A DNA stretch of 64,000 nt. Source: Methylobacterium sp. WL1. Its GTDB lineage: Bacteria; Pseudomonadota; Alphaproteobacteria; Rhizobiales; Beijerinckiaceae. A model generated the notes under the pieces. That model worked only from the letters and a program-made list of their open reading frames with translations. It did no database searches and had not been told where the DNA came from. Shown one piece after another: positions 38,506-47,080 of the stretch. The DNA is taken from NCBI RefSeq assembly GCF_008000895.1, contig NZ_CP042823.1, positions 2,297,001 to 2,361,000 on the forward strand, written 5' to 3'. Every line of letters begins with the position of its first letter. Positions within the stretch are counted from its first letter, which is position 1. The position numbers and the translations under genes are program-made.

Positions 38506-38556
38506 CCCACATGCAAACAGGGCGCGGATGGCATCCGCGCCCTGTTTGCATGTGGG
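38506..38556. terminator. 51-bp near-perfect palindrome, bidirectional terminator
   Basis: Two perfect 25-bp arms (38506-38530 and 38532-38556) are separated by one base. It lies between the convergent ends of rkpG and the wza-like gene. It is much longer than an ordinary terminator stem and would form a strong hairpin from either strand. Confidence 0.85.
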
Positions 38557-38599
38557 CTCCGGATCCCACGCCGGCCCGGAGGCCGGCGTGTCGGCCAGC

Positions 38600-39784
38600 C
38601 TACTTGGCGTAGGCGTAGGCGGTGGCCGCGGAGCTGAGCGGGCCGGTGACGCCGCTGAAGGCGGTCAGCACCTTCTGGACCTCGGTGAACGGGGCGTTCG
38701 AGACGTAGATCAGGTCGCGGTTGCGCATGCGGAACGCCTGGGTGGTGAACAGGCTGTTGGGGTCGCGCATGTTGATCCGGTACACCACCGGCACCAGCGG
38801 GGTGCCGGTGAGCTTGGTGGCCGGGTTGAGGCGGCGCACCACGCTGGCGGGCTCGAACCGGAAGATGAAGGTGCCGGCCGGGTCGGCGGCGAAGTCCGAG
38901 AGGCCGCGCGCCTTGGCGAGCGCCTGGGCCAGGGTGATCCCGTCGGCCTGGAACGGCAGCTCGGTCGCCTGGCCGAGCGCGCCCACCGCCAGGAAGGTCT
39001 GCGGATCGCGCACCAGGGTCAGCACGTCGTTGGGCCGCAGGTAGATGTTCTCCTTAGGGTTCGACACCACCGTGGTCAGCGGCACCGTGGCGGTGACCGG
39101 CCCGCGCGACAGGCGCACGAAGGTCTCCGAGACCGGCGAGCGGTTGCCGCCCGCCGACGCGATGACGTCGAGGATGCGGTCGCCGTGGCCCGACAACGGC
39201 AGGCGCGCGCCGGCGGCGCCCTCGCCGGTGACGGTCACCGCCTGGCTGATCGGCCGGGTGACCGAGACCAGCACCTGCGGCTGGATCGCCTTGCCGGCGA
39301 GCTCGTTCTCGATCAGGCCCTGGACGTCCTGGGGCCGGCGGCCGGCGACCTTGATGCGCCCGGCATAGGGCACCGAGATCGCGCCATCGCGGCCGACCGG
39401 CTGCTCGGGGATGAGGGCGGACTTGGAGCCGGCGGAGAAGCGGTCGGCCACCAGCGGGCCGGAGAACAGGCCGCCGGAGCCGGCCTCCCAGACCGAGACC
39501 GAGACCATGTCGCCGATGCCGATCACCGGCTCGGTGGAGGGGCGGTGGTCACCGAAGGAGGCGAGCAGGCTGTCGAGGGGCCGGCCGCGCAGGGCCTCGA
39601 CCACGGATGGGGTGACGTCGATGATTTCGTAGCGGGCGAGCACGCCGCCGTCGGCGGTGGCGACTTCCGCGCCAGCCTCGATCGCGCTGGCCGTCGGACC
39701 CGCCGCGGGCAGGTACGTGCAGCCGCCGATGGACCCTGCCGCGAGGGCGGCCATCAGCGCTGAGAGCGCCGTCTTACGCAGCAT
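38600..39784 (-). CDS. Wza/KpsD-type polysaccharide export lipoprotein
   Basis: A 394-residue outer-membrane polysaccharide export protein. The N terminus has a lipobox-like SIGGC (signal MLRKTALSALMAALAAG), so it is probably lipidated. The Poly_export domain shows VIGIGDMVSVSVWEA and DGAISVPYAGRIKVAGR, followed by SLBB-type repeats (VTVTGEGAAGARLPL, DVIASAGGNRSPV, NIYLRPNDVLTLV). It forms the channel through which capsule leaves the cell. GAGGAGAAG sits before ATG 39784. Confidence 0.92.
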   Translation of the reverse strand: MLRKTALSALMAALAAGSIGGCTYLPAAGPTASAIEAGAEVATADGGVLARYEIIDVTPSVVEALRGRPLDSLLASFGDHRPSTEPVIGIGDMVSVSVWEAGSGGLFSGPLVADRFSAGSKSALIPEQPVGRDGAISVPYAGRIKVAGRRPQDVQGLIENELAGKAIQPQVLVSVTRPISQAVTVTGEGAAGARLPLSGHGDRILDVIASAGGNRSPVSETFVRLSRGPVTATVPLTTVVSNPKENIYLRPNDVLTLVRDPQTFLAVGALGQATELPFQADGITLAQALAKARGLSDFAADPAGTFIFRFEPASVVRRLNPATKLTGTPLVPVVYRINMRDPNSLFTTQAFRMRNRDLIYVSNAPFTEVQKVLTAFSGVTGPLSSAATAYAYAK

Positions 39785-39989
39785 CACAGAGACTTCTCCT
39801 CGCCGGCCTCCGCGCCATCGCTGGCTCGGACCGGGACATCCATGGTGACCGCCAAACGCTGCGATCGCTTTAACGGCCGCGTCGAACAGGCGGGCGCCGT
39901 GCGGAACCCACTTCTCGGACAGCTTCGCTATCGGCCGGCAATGCGTCACCAGCGTGGCACTGCCGAGCTTGTTGCCGTCAAGCTTAACC

Positions 39990-41483
39990 TTATCGCGTCC
40001 TTGCCGGCATGTCCGCAAGGGCGCCAGCCAGGGTGGACCGCAGCTCCCGCCCCAGGGCATCGGCAGCGATGTCCCGTCGCTTCGGCGGGACAGGGGGCCC
40101 GCCGAAGCGGAACAGGGCGTAATCGGTCGCCTGACCGCCGAACCCGGGCTTGCAGGTCGGCAGCGAGGGGGCGTGGTCCCCGAAGACGCAGAGCGTGACG
40201 GTCTGGCCGCGCTCGCGCGCCAGGGCGTCGAGCCCGGCCACCAGGTTCTCGACCATCCGCCCTGTATTGACCACGTGGTGGAGGTACTGCGCCTCCGGGG
40301 CGTCGATCCCGGGCAGCCGACCGGGCTTCCACGGTCCGTGATTCTCCATCGTGACGCAGAATAGGAACAGCGGGGTGCGCCGCCCCCGGACCTCGTCGAG
40401 CAGACGCTCCCCGAGGGCGACGTCGCCGACATAGGGGCCGATGCGGGGGGCGGCCGCGAATGTTTCGCCCATCACCAGGTCGCCGAAGCCGAAGGCCTGC
40501 ATGACCTTCGCCCGGCGAAAGAAATCCCGGTGGAACGGGTGCAGGAACAGGGTGCCGTAACCCCGGCTCCGGGCCAGCCGGGCGAGGCTGGTCGGCTCGT
40601 CGCCGCTGCGGGAGGTATAGGGATCGTACCGGCCGAAGCCGAGGCTTTCGGAGGGGCGGCCCGTGAGCACGGCGTGCTCGCTGCGCATGGTGTAGGCGCC
40701 GTGCGCCGGGACCCGCAGCCGGCCGTATTGCGCAGCCCGGGTGCGGAACAGCTCCATCGCGGGCAGTGCCGGGCCGCCGAGGCGCTCCGGGTCGATGAAC
40801 GATTCGAGCTGGATCACCACGACCACGTCGTCGCCCGGGCCGGCCTGCAGCACCGGCACGTCCGGGACCGGGGCGCTGCCCGCCAGCGCCCGGGCCGTGT
40901 AGCCGAGCAGGCTCGCCGGCAGGCCGACCCGCGCGACATCGGCCTCCAGGTCGGGCTCCGGGAACCATTGCGCGACGAGGCCAGCGAGCGGCGGCCGGGA
41001 CGCGGCGCGGAACAGGATCCACAGGGCGAGCGGCAAGCCGAGCAGCGCCGCGACGCGCAGGAGCGGCCCGCCCGGCAAGACGCTGGGCTCGGTCCGGTAC
41101 CAGATCACCGTCGCGATCAGGGTCAGGATCACCGGGACCGCGATGCGCGGATCCCAGAGCGGCGGGATGTAGTAGAGCTGCGGGTGTCGCGGCACCTGCG
41201 GCAGCAGGACGAAGTCGCTGAACAGCAGCGGCTCGCCGATCACCGATCGCTTCGCGCGGCTGACATAGATCAGCGCCGCCACGGAGACCACGCAGGTCAG
41301 GGCAGCCAGCCACGGCCGCCACGAGAAGCAGAACCAGAACAGCAGGATCAGCGAGTAGCCGAGCAACCGCAGGGCGAGATCGCCCGGCGCGAGACTGGCC
41401 CGGGTGAGCGAATCGCCGACGAAGACTTCGAGGGCGAGGCAGAGGGCCAGCGCGAGGCTGGCGGCGGTGAGGAACGTCGTCAA
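39990..41483 (-). CDS. LtaS/MdoB-type sulfatase-fold phosphotransferase
   Basis: About 497 residues. Five N-terminal hydrophobic segments (LTAASLALALCLALEV to LLGLPLALWILFRAA) are followed by a periplasmic alkaline-phosphatase/sulfatase-fold domain with VVVVIQLESFIDPERLG (metal and nucleophile region), YTMRSEHAVLTG, LFLHPFHRDFFRRA, VTMENHGPW and VFGDHAPSLP. Such enzymes move phosphoglycerol or phosphoethanolamine onto glycans or lipids. The start is uncertain: TTG 41483 is at the first membrane segment, and no better start was seen. Placed between capsule genes, it probably decorates the polysaccharide. Confidence 0.8.
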   Translation of the reverse strand: MTTFLTAASLALALCLALEVFVGDSLTRASLAPGDLALRLLGYSLILLFWFCFSWRPWLAALTCVVSVAALIYVSRAKRSVIGEPLLFSDFVLLPQVPRHPQLYYIPPLWDPRIAVPVILTLIATVIWYRTEPSVLPGGPLLRVAALLGLPLALWILFRAASRPPLAGLVAQWFPEPDLEADVARVGLPASLLGYTARALAGSAPVPDVPVLQAGPGDDVVVVIQLESFIDPERLGGPALPAMELFRTRAAQYGRLRVPAHGAYTMRSEHAVLTGRPSESLGFGRYDPYTSRSGDEPTSLARLARSRGYGTLFLHPFHRDFFRRAKVMQAFGFGDLVMGETFAAAPRIGPYVGDVALGERLLDEVRGRRTPLFLFCVTMENHGPWKPGRLPGIDAPEAQYLHHVVNTGRMVENLVAGLDALARERGQTVTLCVFGDHAPSLPTCKPGFGGQATDYALFRFGGPPVPPKRRDIAADALGRELRSTLAGALADMPARTR

Positions 41484-41697
41484 GGTCCTGGAACTCGGAG
41501 AGGGGCAAGCGCGCGAGCGAGCGATACGGCATCCGACCCGGCACGGAAGAACATGTTGAAACAAGGGCTTCGGGACGTTCCCTGAAGCGGGGGCCTCGGC
41601 GTCACCCCCTCTTCCGCTACAAGAGAAGCCGGCCCTATCCCCGTTTGCGGGCTCGAAAAATCCGGGACACCGGATGTCACGGCGGTGCTCCCTGCCC

Positions 41698-43194
41698 TCA
41701 GCGCGGTCCAGCCTCGCGGCCGACGCCGCGGCGCCGGCGCAACGCCCGCACGATCGGATTGAACAAGCCGTAGCGGGCGCGCATGACCCAATGGGCGGTG
41801 CGGCCAATCGAGAGCGCGCTGCGCGGTGCGGCCTCGCGGGCGGCGCTCAGCCGGTCGAGAAGCTGCTCGGGGCTGCAGGGTTTCATCGCTACGGGGTCGA
41901 GGTAGCGCGAATAGAGGATCATCGCCCCGGCTACCAACTCGTCCAGGGTGAGCTTGCGGCCACGGTCGGCTCCCGGCGCCAGATCCTCGGACAGGCCCCA
42001 GCCCGAGTAGAACGGACGGCCATGAGTGGCCACGGTGAGCCCGCGGATCAGCGCCTCGAAGCCCGCGAGCGAGGTCATGGTCTCGACGTGGTGGACCCGG
42101 TCGAGCAGGTCGACGATGCTGACCCCCGCCACGATCCGGTCGGCGAGCGCCAGCACCTCCGCCTCCGGGATGATGCCGGGGCGAAACCCCGCCTCGACGT
42201 CGGGATGGGGCTTGTAGAGCAGGAAGGCGTCGGGGTTGCGCCGCCGGGCGGCCTCGAGCAGCGCCCGGTTGGACCGGACCAGCGGCGAGCCGTGCTGCAC
42301 CGAGGCGTCGTCCTCCACCTGTCCCGGCACCAGCACGATCCTGCGGCCGGCCGGCCAATCGAGCGATGCGGCGTCCAGGCCAACATTGTACTTGCTGAGG
42401 CGGCGGGCCACGACCTCCTCACGCAGGCGCTTAGCCCGGCTCACGAGTTCGGGCGGGAAATCCGATTCGGCCAGCAGCCGTTGCAGGCGGCTCTCCCTGC
42501 GGGGATCGTAGTAGATGCCGAGGTCGTCGACCACGATCGAGGCGCCGGGCTGCAAGCTCGCCCCGAGGCCCACCGAGCGTAGGAATCCGTCCTCCACCCG
42601 GGCGAGCGGCAGGCCGGCCAGCGTGCAGGCGTCTTCAAGCTTGCCCGGGGCCCGCGTCGCCCAGGCGAGGATCCGGCCGTGATGGCGCTGGCCCGCTTCG
42701 ACCGCGGCCTCGGCCGTCATGGTGTGGACCGGGCGCCCGGCGGGCCCGGTGCCGAGCACGTCGAGGGCCGTCCTCTTCCAGCGTGACATGCCGACATAGA
42801 CGACGCGCCGGTCGTTCTCGGCGAAGCGTGCGGCGAGCCAGGCCACCGCCTCGGCGCAGGCCTCGCGGCCGATCGGCGCGCGGGTCCAGGGATCGAGGTA
42901 GTGGATGCCGCCCTCCCCGCCGAGCGGCACGTCGTCGAGGCTGATCCGCAAAGATGCGAAGCCCGTCTCCGGCCGATCGTACGGGCTGACCAGGGGACCC
43001 GGCGCGACGACGAGCCTGCGCCGGCCGGTCAGCGCGAGCAGCCGCGCCGCCAGGCTTCCCGCCTGCCAGACGGCGCCGACTGCACCGGGCCGCACCGGCC
43101 CGAAGGCGAGACCCGTCGCGGCCTCGATCTCCGTCCGCAGGCGGTGGATCGTCCGGCCGGTCGCATAGAGCGACGGGGTCGGTTCAAGGGACAT
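41698..43194 (-). CDS. kpsC: KpsC-like capsule Kdo transferase
   Basis: A 498-residue capsule protein of the KpsC/LipA family. Signatures are VYVGMSRWKR, RVEDGFLRSVGLGA, DDLGIYYDPR, VLVPGQVEDDASVQ, LYKPHPDVEAG and ATHGRPFYSGWGLSED. E. coli KpsC has two Kdo-transferase domains that extend a poly-Kdo linker on a lipid; this protein is shorter and may carry one. ATG 43194 (MSLEPTPSLYATG) is preferred to 43260. It is divergent from the KpsS-like gene. Confidence 0.88.
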   Translation of the reverse strand: MSLEPTPSLYATGRTIHRLRTEIEAATGLAFGPVRPGAVGAVWQAGSLAARLLALTGRRRLVVAPGPLVSPYDRPETGFASLRISLDDVPLGGEGGIHYLDPWTRAPIGREACAEAVAWLAARFAENDRRVVYVGMSRWKRTALDVLGTGPAGRPVHTMTAEAAVEAGQRHHGRILAWATRAPGKLEDACTLAGLPLARVEDGFLRSVGLGASLQPGASIVVDDLGIYYDPRRESRLQRLLAESDFPPELVSRAKRLREEVVARRLSKYNVGLDAASLDWPAGRRIVLVPGQVEDDASVQHGSPLVRSNRALLEAARRRNPDAFLLYKPHPDVEAGFRPGIIPEAEVLALADRIVAGVSIVDLLDRVHHVETMTSLAGFEALIRGLTVATHGRPFYSGWGLSEDLAPGADRGRKLTLDELVAGAMILYSRYLDPVAMKPCSPEQLLDRLSAAREAAPRSALSIGRTAHWVMRARYGLFNPIVRALRRRRGVGREAGPR

Positions 43195-43544
43195 GATGGG
43201 GCGCCCGGCTCCGGTCATCTGACTCGTTCGGGCCGTCGTGTAGCGCATTTTCTCCGGCATGGGATGGCCGGCCCAAAACCACCGAAATCACAGGGACAAG
43301 CGCGTCCGTTCGCGCAAAGCGTCACGTCGCGGAAAGGATTTGGACATATCGTCGCCGTGATTGACCCTTCAATCCAGGCGGGGGCCGCGAAAGTGCGACC
43401 GTTGCAGACGGGCCACGCCGGAGCGGAAACGCCCTCCTGCGACGCGGCCTCGGATTGCCGGCTCGCGCCGAGGCGTGCCACCTCAGGTCAGTCTTTCCGG
43501 TCCGGCTCCGTCCGGCCGAGGGTCAAGGATAGAAGCGCCGCGGA
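43195..43544. other. kpsC/kpsS divergent intergenic region
   Basis: About 350 bp between the divergent kpsC-like and kpsS-like starts. It presumably contains both promoters. No convincing promoter, repeat or small gene was recognised; if kpsC starts at 43260 the gap shrinks to 284 bp. Confidence 0.4.
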
Positions 43545-44852
43545 ATGCATAAGACCGCCCCCGACGCCCTCCGCGACCGCCCCGCAACCTTTCTGTTCCT
43601 GCAGGGCATCGCGTCTCCGTTCTTCTCCGATCTCGGCACGGCGCTGCGCGCCCGGGGACACGAGGTCCGGCGCATCAACCTGTGCCCCGGCGACTGGCTG
43701 TTCTGGAACGGTAAGGCGGACAATTACCGCGGCCGCCGCGAGGCGTGGGGCACGTATCTCGAATCATATCTCGACCGCGAGGCCGTCACGGACATCGTGC
43801 TGTTCGGCGATTGCCGGCCGTTCCACCGGGCGGCCCGGATGATCGCGGAGGTCCGCGGCCTGCGCGTCCACGTGTTCGAGGAAGGCTACATCCGTCCCAA
43901 CTGGATCACCTGCGAGCTCGGCGGGGTGAACGGCTTCTCGTCCCTGCCCCGCACGGCGGCCGAAGTCCGCGCGCTGGCGCGCCGCCTGCCCCAGCCCGGC
44001 CGGGCAATGCCCTCAACCGGCGATATGGCCCGCCGCAGCGTCTGGGATGTCGGCTACAACATCGCCAACATCGCCTTCCCTTATCTCTTCCCACATTTCC
44101 GCAGCCACCGGCCGACCCATATCGCGGCCGAGTACGCGGGCTGGATCAAGAAGTTCAGCCGCCGCTCCCACACCCGCCGCGAGGCAGCGCGCTGCGACGA
44201 GATCTACCGTGCGGTCGGCTGCGACTACTTCCTTCTGCCGCTCCAGCTCGACAGCGACTACCAGATCCGGGTGCACTCGCCGTTCCTGGGCGTCGAAGGC
44301 TTCATGGACCGGGTGATCAAGTCCTTCGCGGACGCGTCCTCGGCGCCGACGCGCCTCCTCGTGAAGCTGCATCCGCTGGACAGCGGCCTGATCAACTGGC
44401 GCAAGTTCGCCCGTGCCTCGGCCCGGCGCCACGGCGTCAGCGACCGGCTCGACTTCATCGACGGCGGCGACCTTCCGTCGCTGATCAAGGGCGCCCGCGG
44501 CGTCGTGATCGTCAACTCGACCGTCGGCATGCTGTCGCTGGAGATGGGCCGGCCGACTCATGCGGTCGGCACCGCGATCTACAACATGGCCGGACTGACC
44601 CATCAGGCCGACCTCGATGGGTTCTGGACGAACCCGACCCCGCCGGACATGGGCCTGATGGCCGATTTCCGCCGCGTGGTGCTACACCGGACACAGGTCA
44701 ACGGCGGCTTCTTCTCCAAGGGGGCGATCGAGCGGGCGGTGGCCGGCTCGGTGCCGCGGATGGAATCCGCCCTCCCCGATTCGATGCTGGCCGCCGCGCG
44801 GGTGATCCGCGAAGGCGGCGAGAGCGACGGGCAACTCGCGCCCGTCTACTGA
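43545..44852 (+). CDS. kpsS: KpsS-like capsule Kdo transferase
   Basis: A 435-residue protein of the KpsS/LipB family (capsule polysaccharide biosynthesis). Conserved signs are FLQGIASPFFSDLGTALRA near the N terminus, FNGD-like LCPGDWLFWNG, DIVLFGDCRPFHR, HVFEEGYIRPNWITCE, LVKLHPLDSG and VVIVNSTVGMLSLE. In E. coli KpsS adds the first Kdo to a lipid acceptor. Paired here with KpsC, it implies a Kdo linker at the reducing end of the capsule. Confidence 0.9.
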   Translation: MHKTAPDALRDRPATFLFLQGIASPFFSDLGTALRARGHEVRRINLCPGDWLFWNGKADNYRGRREAWGTYLESYLDREAVTDIVLFGDCRPFHRAARMIAEVRGLRVHVFEEGYIRPNWITCELGGVNGFSSLPRTAAEVRALARRLPQPGRAMPSTGDMARRSVWDVGYNIANIAFPYLFPHFRSHRPTHIAAEYAGWIKKFSRRSHTRREAARCDEIYRAVGCDYFLLPLQLDSDYQIRVHSPFLGVEGFMDRVIKSFADASSAPTRLLVKLHPLDSGLINWRKFARASARRHGVSDRLDFIDGGDLPSLIKGARGVVIVNSTVGMLSLEMGRPTHAVGTAIYNMAGLTHQADLDGFWTNPTPPDMGLMADFRRVVLHRTQVNGGFFSKGAIERAVAGSVPRMESALPDSMLAAARVIREGGESDGQLAPVY

Positions 44853-44973
44853 AGCGTGGCGGCAAACGTGTCGGTTCCGGCTGACAGTTTCCGGGGCCGG
44901 CCGACCCATTAAGTCACCGAAGAGCCGTCACCGGCCTTGATTTGTCCGTGCTCCGCGGCGTAGCACCCGCACC

Positions 44974-45741
44974 ATGCCCCGCATTCTGATCACTGGCGCG
45001 TCGAGCGGTATCGGCGCTGCGCTCGCACGCCACTACGCGCGTGCCGACGCAAGCCTCATCCTCGTCGGACGCAACGTCGAGCGGCTCGAAGCCGTGGCCC
45101 GGGATTGCCGGGCGAGCGGCGCGACCGTCGAGCCCGTGCGGCTCGACACCCGTGACCGGGCCGCCGCGATCGCCCTGATCCACAGGCTTCACGCGGCGCA
45201 GCCGCTGGACCTCGTGATCGCCAACGCGGCCGTGAACGGCGGTAACCAGAAGGGCGAGGTCGAGTCCGAGGAGACGGCCTTCGAGACCTCCGACATCAAT
45301 TACACGGGCTCTCTCAACATCGTGCTGCCCACCCTGACGTTGATGCTTCAGCGCGGCAGCGGCCAGATCGTGCTCGTCTCCTCCCTGGCGGCCTACGCGC
45401 CGCTGCAGGATGCCCCGGCCTATAGCGGCGCCAAGGCCGCCCTGGTCGCCCACGGGCTGGCCTTGCGCCAGAAGGTCGGGCCACGGGGCGTGAAGGTCAA
45501 CGTCGTTGCGCCGGGCTACGTGAAGACCCCGATGGGCGGCGAGCTGAAGGGCTGGCGGCCCCTGGAGATGAGCGCCGAGCAGGCTGCCCTGCGCATCGCC
45601 AAGGGCGTCGCCAAGGATCGCGACGTGATCGCCTTCCCGTTCGCGCTGGCGGCCTTGGCCAGGACCGTCCTACTTCTTCCTGAGAGCATTCGCCGGGCCG
45701 GGCTCTACGCCTTCCGGTTCCAGCGGCGGCCGCGCCGCTGA
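44974..45741 (+). CDS. RkpH-like short-chain dehydrogenase/reductase
   Basis: A 255-residue classical SDR. The NAD(P) motif is ILITGASSGIGAALA, NAAVNG stands for NNAG, and the catalytic Ser-Tyr-Lys appear in VLVSSLAAY and APAYSGAKAAL. The C-terminal hydrophobic segment (FPFALAALARTVLLLP) suggests membrane association. In rhizobia rkpH follows rkpG; a 3-ketosphinganine-reductase-like reduction of the RkpG product would fit. It overlaps the next gene by one base (TGATG), giving coupled translation. Confidence 0.85.
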   Translation: MPRILITGASSGIGAALARHYARADASLILVGRNVERLEAVARDCRASGATVEPVRLDTRDRAAAIALIHRLHAAQPLDLVIANAAVNGGNQKGEVESEETAFETSDINYTGSLNIVLPTLTLMLQRGSGQIVLVSSLAAYAPLQDAPAYSGAKAALVAHGLALRQKVGPRGVKVNVVAPGYVKTPMGGELKGWRPLEMSAEQAALRIAKGVAKDRDVIAFPFALAALARTVLLLPESIRRAGLYAFRFQRRPRR

Positions 45742-46601
45742 TGAGCCGCGCCCGGATCGCCCTGTTCGTGCTGGAGGCGCTGCCGAATGCCCGGGTGGTG
45801 CGCCGGTTCGTGGCCGATCACAGCGCCGACATCGCCTTCGTCGGGCTCTCGAACGCGGAGCGGCCGTCAAGCGGCGGGCTGACCGGGCAGGTCCGGCGCC
45901 ACCTCACGCGGTCGGGGACCGGGATCCTTCCGTATCTGGCGGTGAATTTCGGGCTGCCCGACCTGCTGCGGCCGCTGGCGCCCCTGACCCAGGCCGTGGC
46001 CGGCAGCGGCGACGCGCCGGAATCGACGCCGCTCAAGACCCTGTGTCGGCGCCTCGGCATCCCGACCCTGACGGTGGACGACGTCAACGGTCCCGAGGTC
46101 GCACAGAGGGTGCGCGAGACCGCCCCCGACCTGATCCTGACCTATCATTTCGATCAGATCCTGAAGGCCGAGACCATCGGGTTGGCGCGGCTCGGCGGCA
46201 TCAACGGCCATCCCGGGCTGCTGCCGCGCCATCGCGGGCCGGTCCCGACGATCCACGCCCTAGCGGACGGCCCGGGCGCCTTCGGCATGACCCTGCACTG
46301 GCTCGCCGCCACGATCGACACCGGGGCTATCCTCGCCCAGGAGGCCGTGCCGCTGCCCGCGGACACCACCGCCACCCGGGCGGCCTTGGCGCTCCACGCC
46401 CATGGCCGCGGACTGCTGGACCGCCTGCTCGATGAGATCGCCCGCACCGGCCGCATGCCCGAGGGCCGCAGCACCGCCGTCCTGCCCTACTGTCCGTTTC
46501 CGGATCGCGCGCTGCTCGCCTCCCTGCGCCGGAGGGGCCTGCGCCTGACCGACGGACGGGACCTGCGCGAGGCGGTGAGCCTGTCTGGCCGGGCCGGTTA
46601 A
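45741..46601 (+). CDS. formyltransferase-family protein
   Basis: A 286-residue protein of the formyl_trans_N fold (methionyl-tRNA formyltransferase, ArnA and sugar N-formyltransferases). The active-site Asn-His-Asp set can be seen in GGINGHPGLLPRHRGP and the downstream DTGAILAQEAVPLP. It lacks the C-terminal domain of Fmt. It is translationally coupled to the RkpH-like reductase, so the acceptor is probably an amino sugar or the amino lipid of the capsule pathway (inference), with 10-formyl-tetrahydrofolate as donor. Confidence 0.82.
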   Translation: MSRARIALFVLEALPNARVVRRFVADHSADIAFVGLSNAERPSSGGLTGQVRRHLTRSGTGILPYLAVNFGLPDLLRPLAPLTQAVAGSGDAPESTPLKTLCRRLGIPTLTVDDVNGPEVAQRVRETAPDLILTYHFDQILKAETIGLARLGGINGHPGLLPRHRGPVPTIHALADGPGAFGMTLHWLAATIDTGAILAQEAVPLPADTTATRAALALHAHGRGLLDRLLDEIARTGRMPEGRSTAVLPYCPFPDRALLASLRRRGLRLTDGRDLREAVSLSGRAG

Positions 46602-46669
46602 CCGACCCTTAAGCCTGTTTCGAGAAGGATCGGTCAGCCCAACGTCCCGTTCCGACCGAGCCTGTTCGC

Positions 46670-47080
46670 ATGCCGGATACAAGCCCCCTCAAGGCGGCCA
46701 CCGATGCGTTGGCCTACGGCCGCCGGATCCAGAGCGGCCAGATCCGTGCGATCTCCGAGAACATCGCGAACGCCGATTCGGTCCCGGCCAATCCCAATGG
46801 GGCGCCCTACGCCCGGAAGATCGCGGTGTTCCGTCCGGTCGATGTCGAGGCGGGGCGCGAGCTGGTCGGCCGCATCGTGCGCGATTCGAGCGACTTCCGC
46901 AGGCGTTACGACCCGACCAACGTGTCCGCCGATCGGCAAGGTTATGTCCGCCTGCCCAACGTCAACGTCGCCCTCGAATCGGCCGACCTGCAGCGCGTGA
47001 TCCGCAACTACGAGCTGAACCTCAGCGCCGAGGCGTCGATCGACACGGTGAGCCGGGCGACGCTCAACCTTCTCGGGTGA
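46670..47080 (+). CDS. flgC: isolated FlgC-like flagellar rod protein
   Basis: A 136-residue protein with the rod-protein N-terminal motif ISENIANADSVP and FlgC-type segments YARKIAVFRPVD, YDPTNVSADRQGYVRLPNVNV and ESADLQRVIRNYELNLSA. FlgC is a proximal rod component exported by the flagellar type III system. No other flagellar gene is nearby, so it may be a relocated single copy or a paralog. Its 3' end overlaps the convergent permease gene by 17 bp. Confidence 0.8.
   Translation: MPDTSPLKAATDALAYGRRIQSGQIRAISENIANADSVPANPNGAPYARKIAVFRPVDVEAGRELVGRIVRDSSDFRRRYDPTNVSADRQGYVRLPNVNVALESADLQRVIRNYELNLSAEASIDTVSRATLNLLG

Noticed and set aside
38506..38556. Insertion-sequence end or attachment site
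   Set aside because: No transposase, target duplication or second copy was seen; position between convergent genes fits a terminator.
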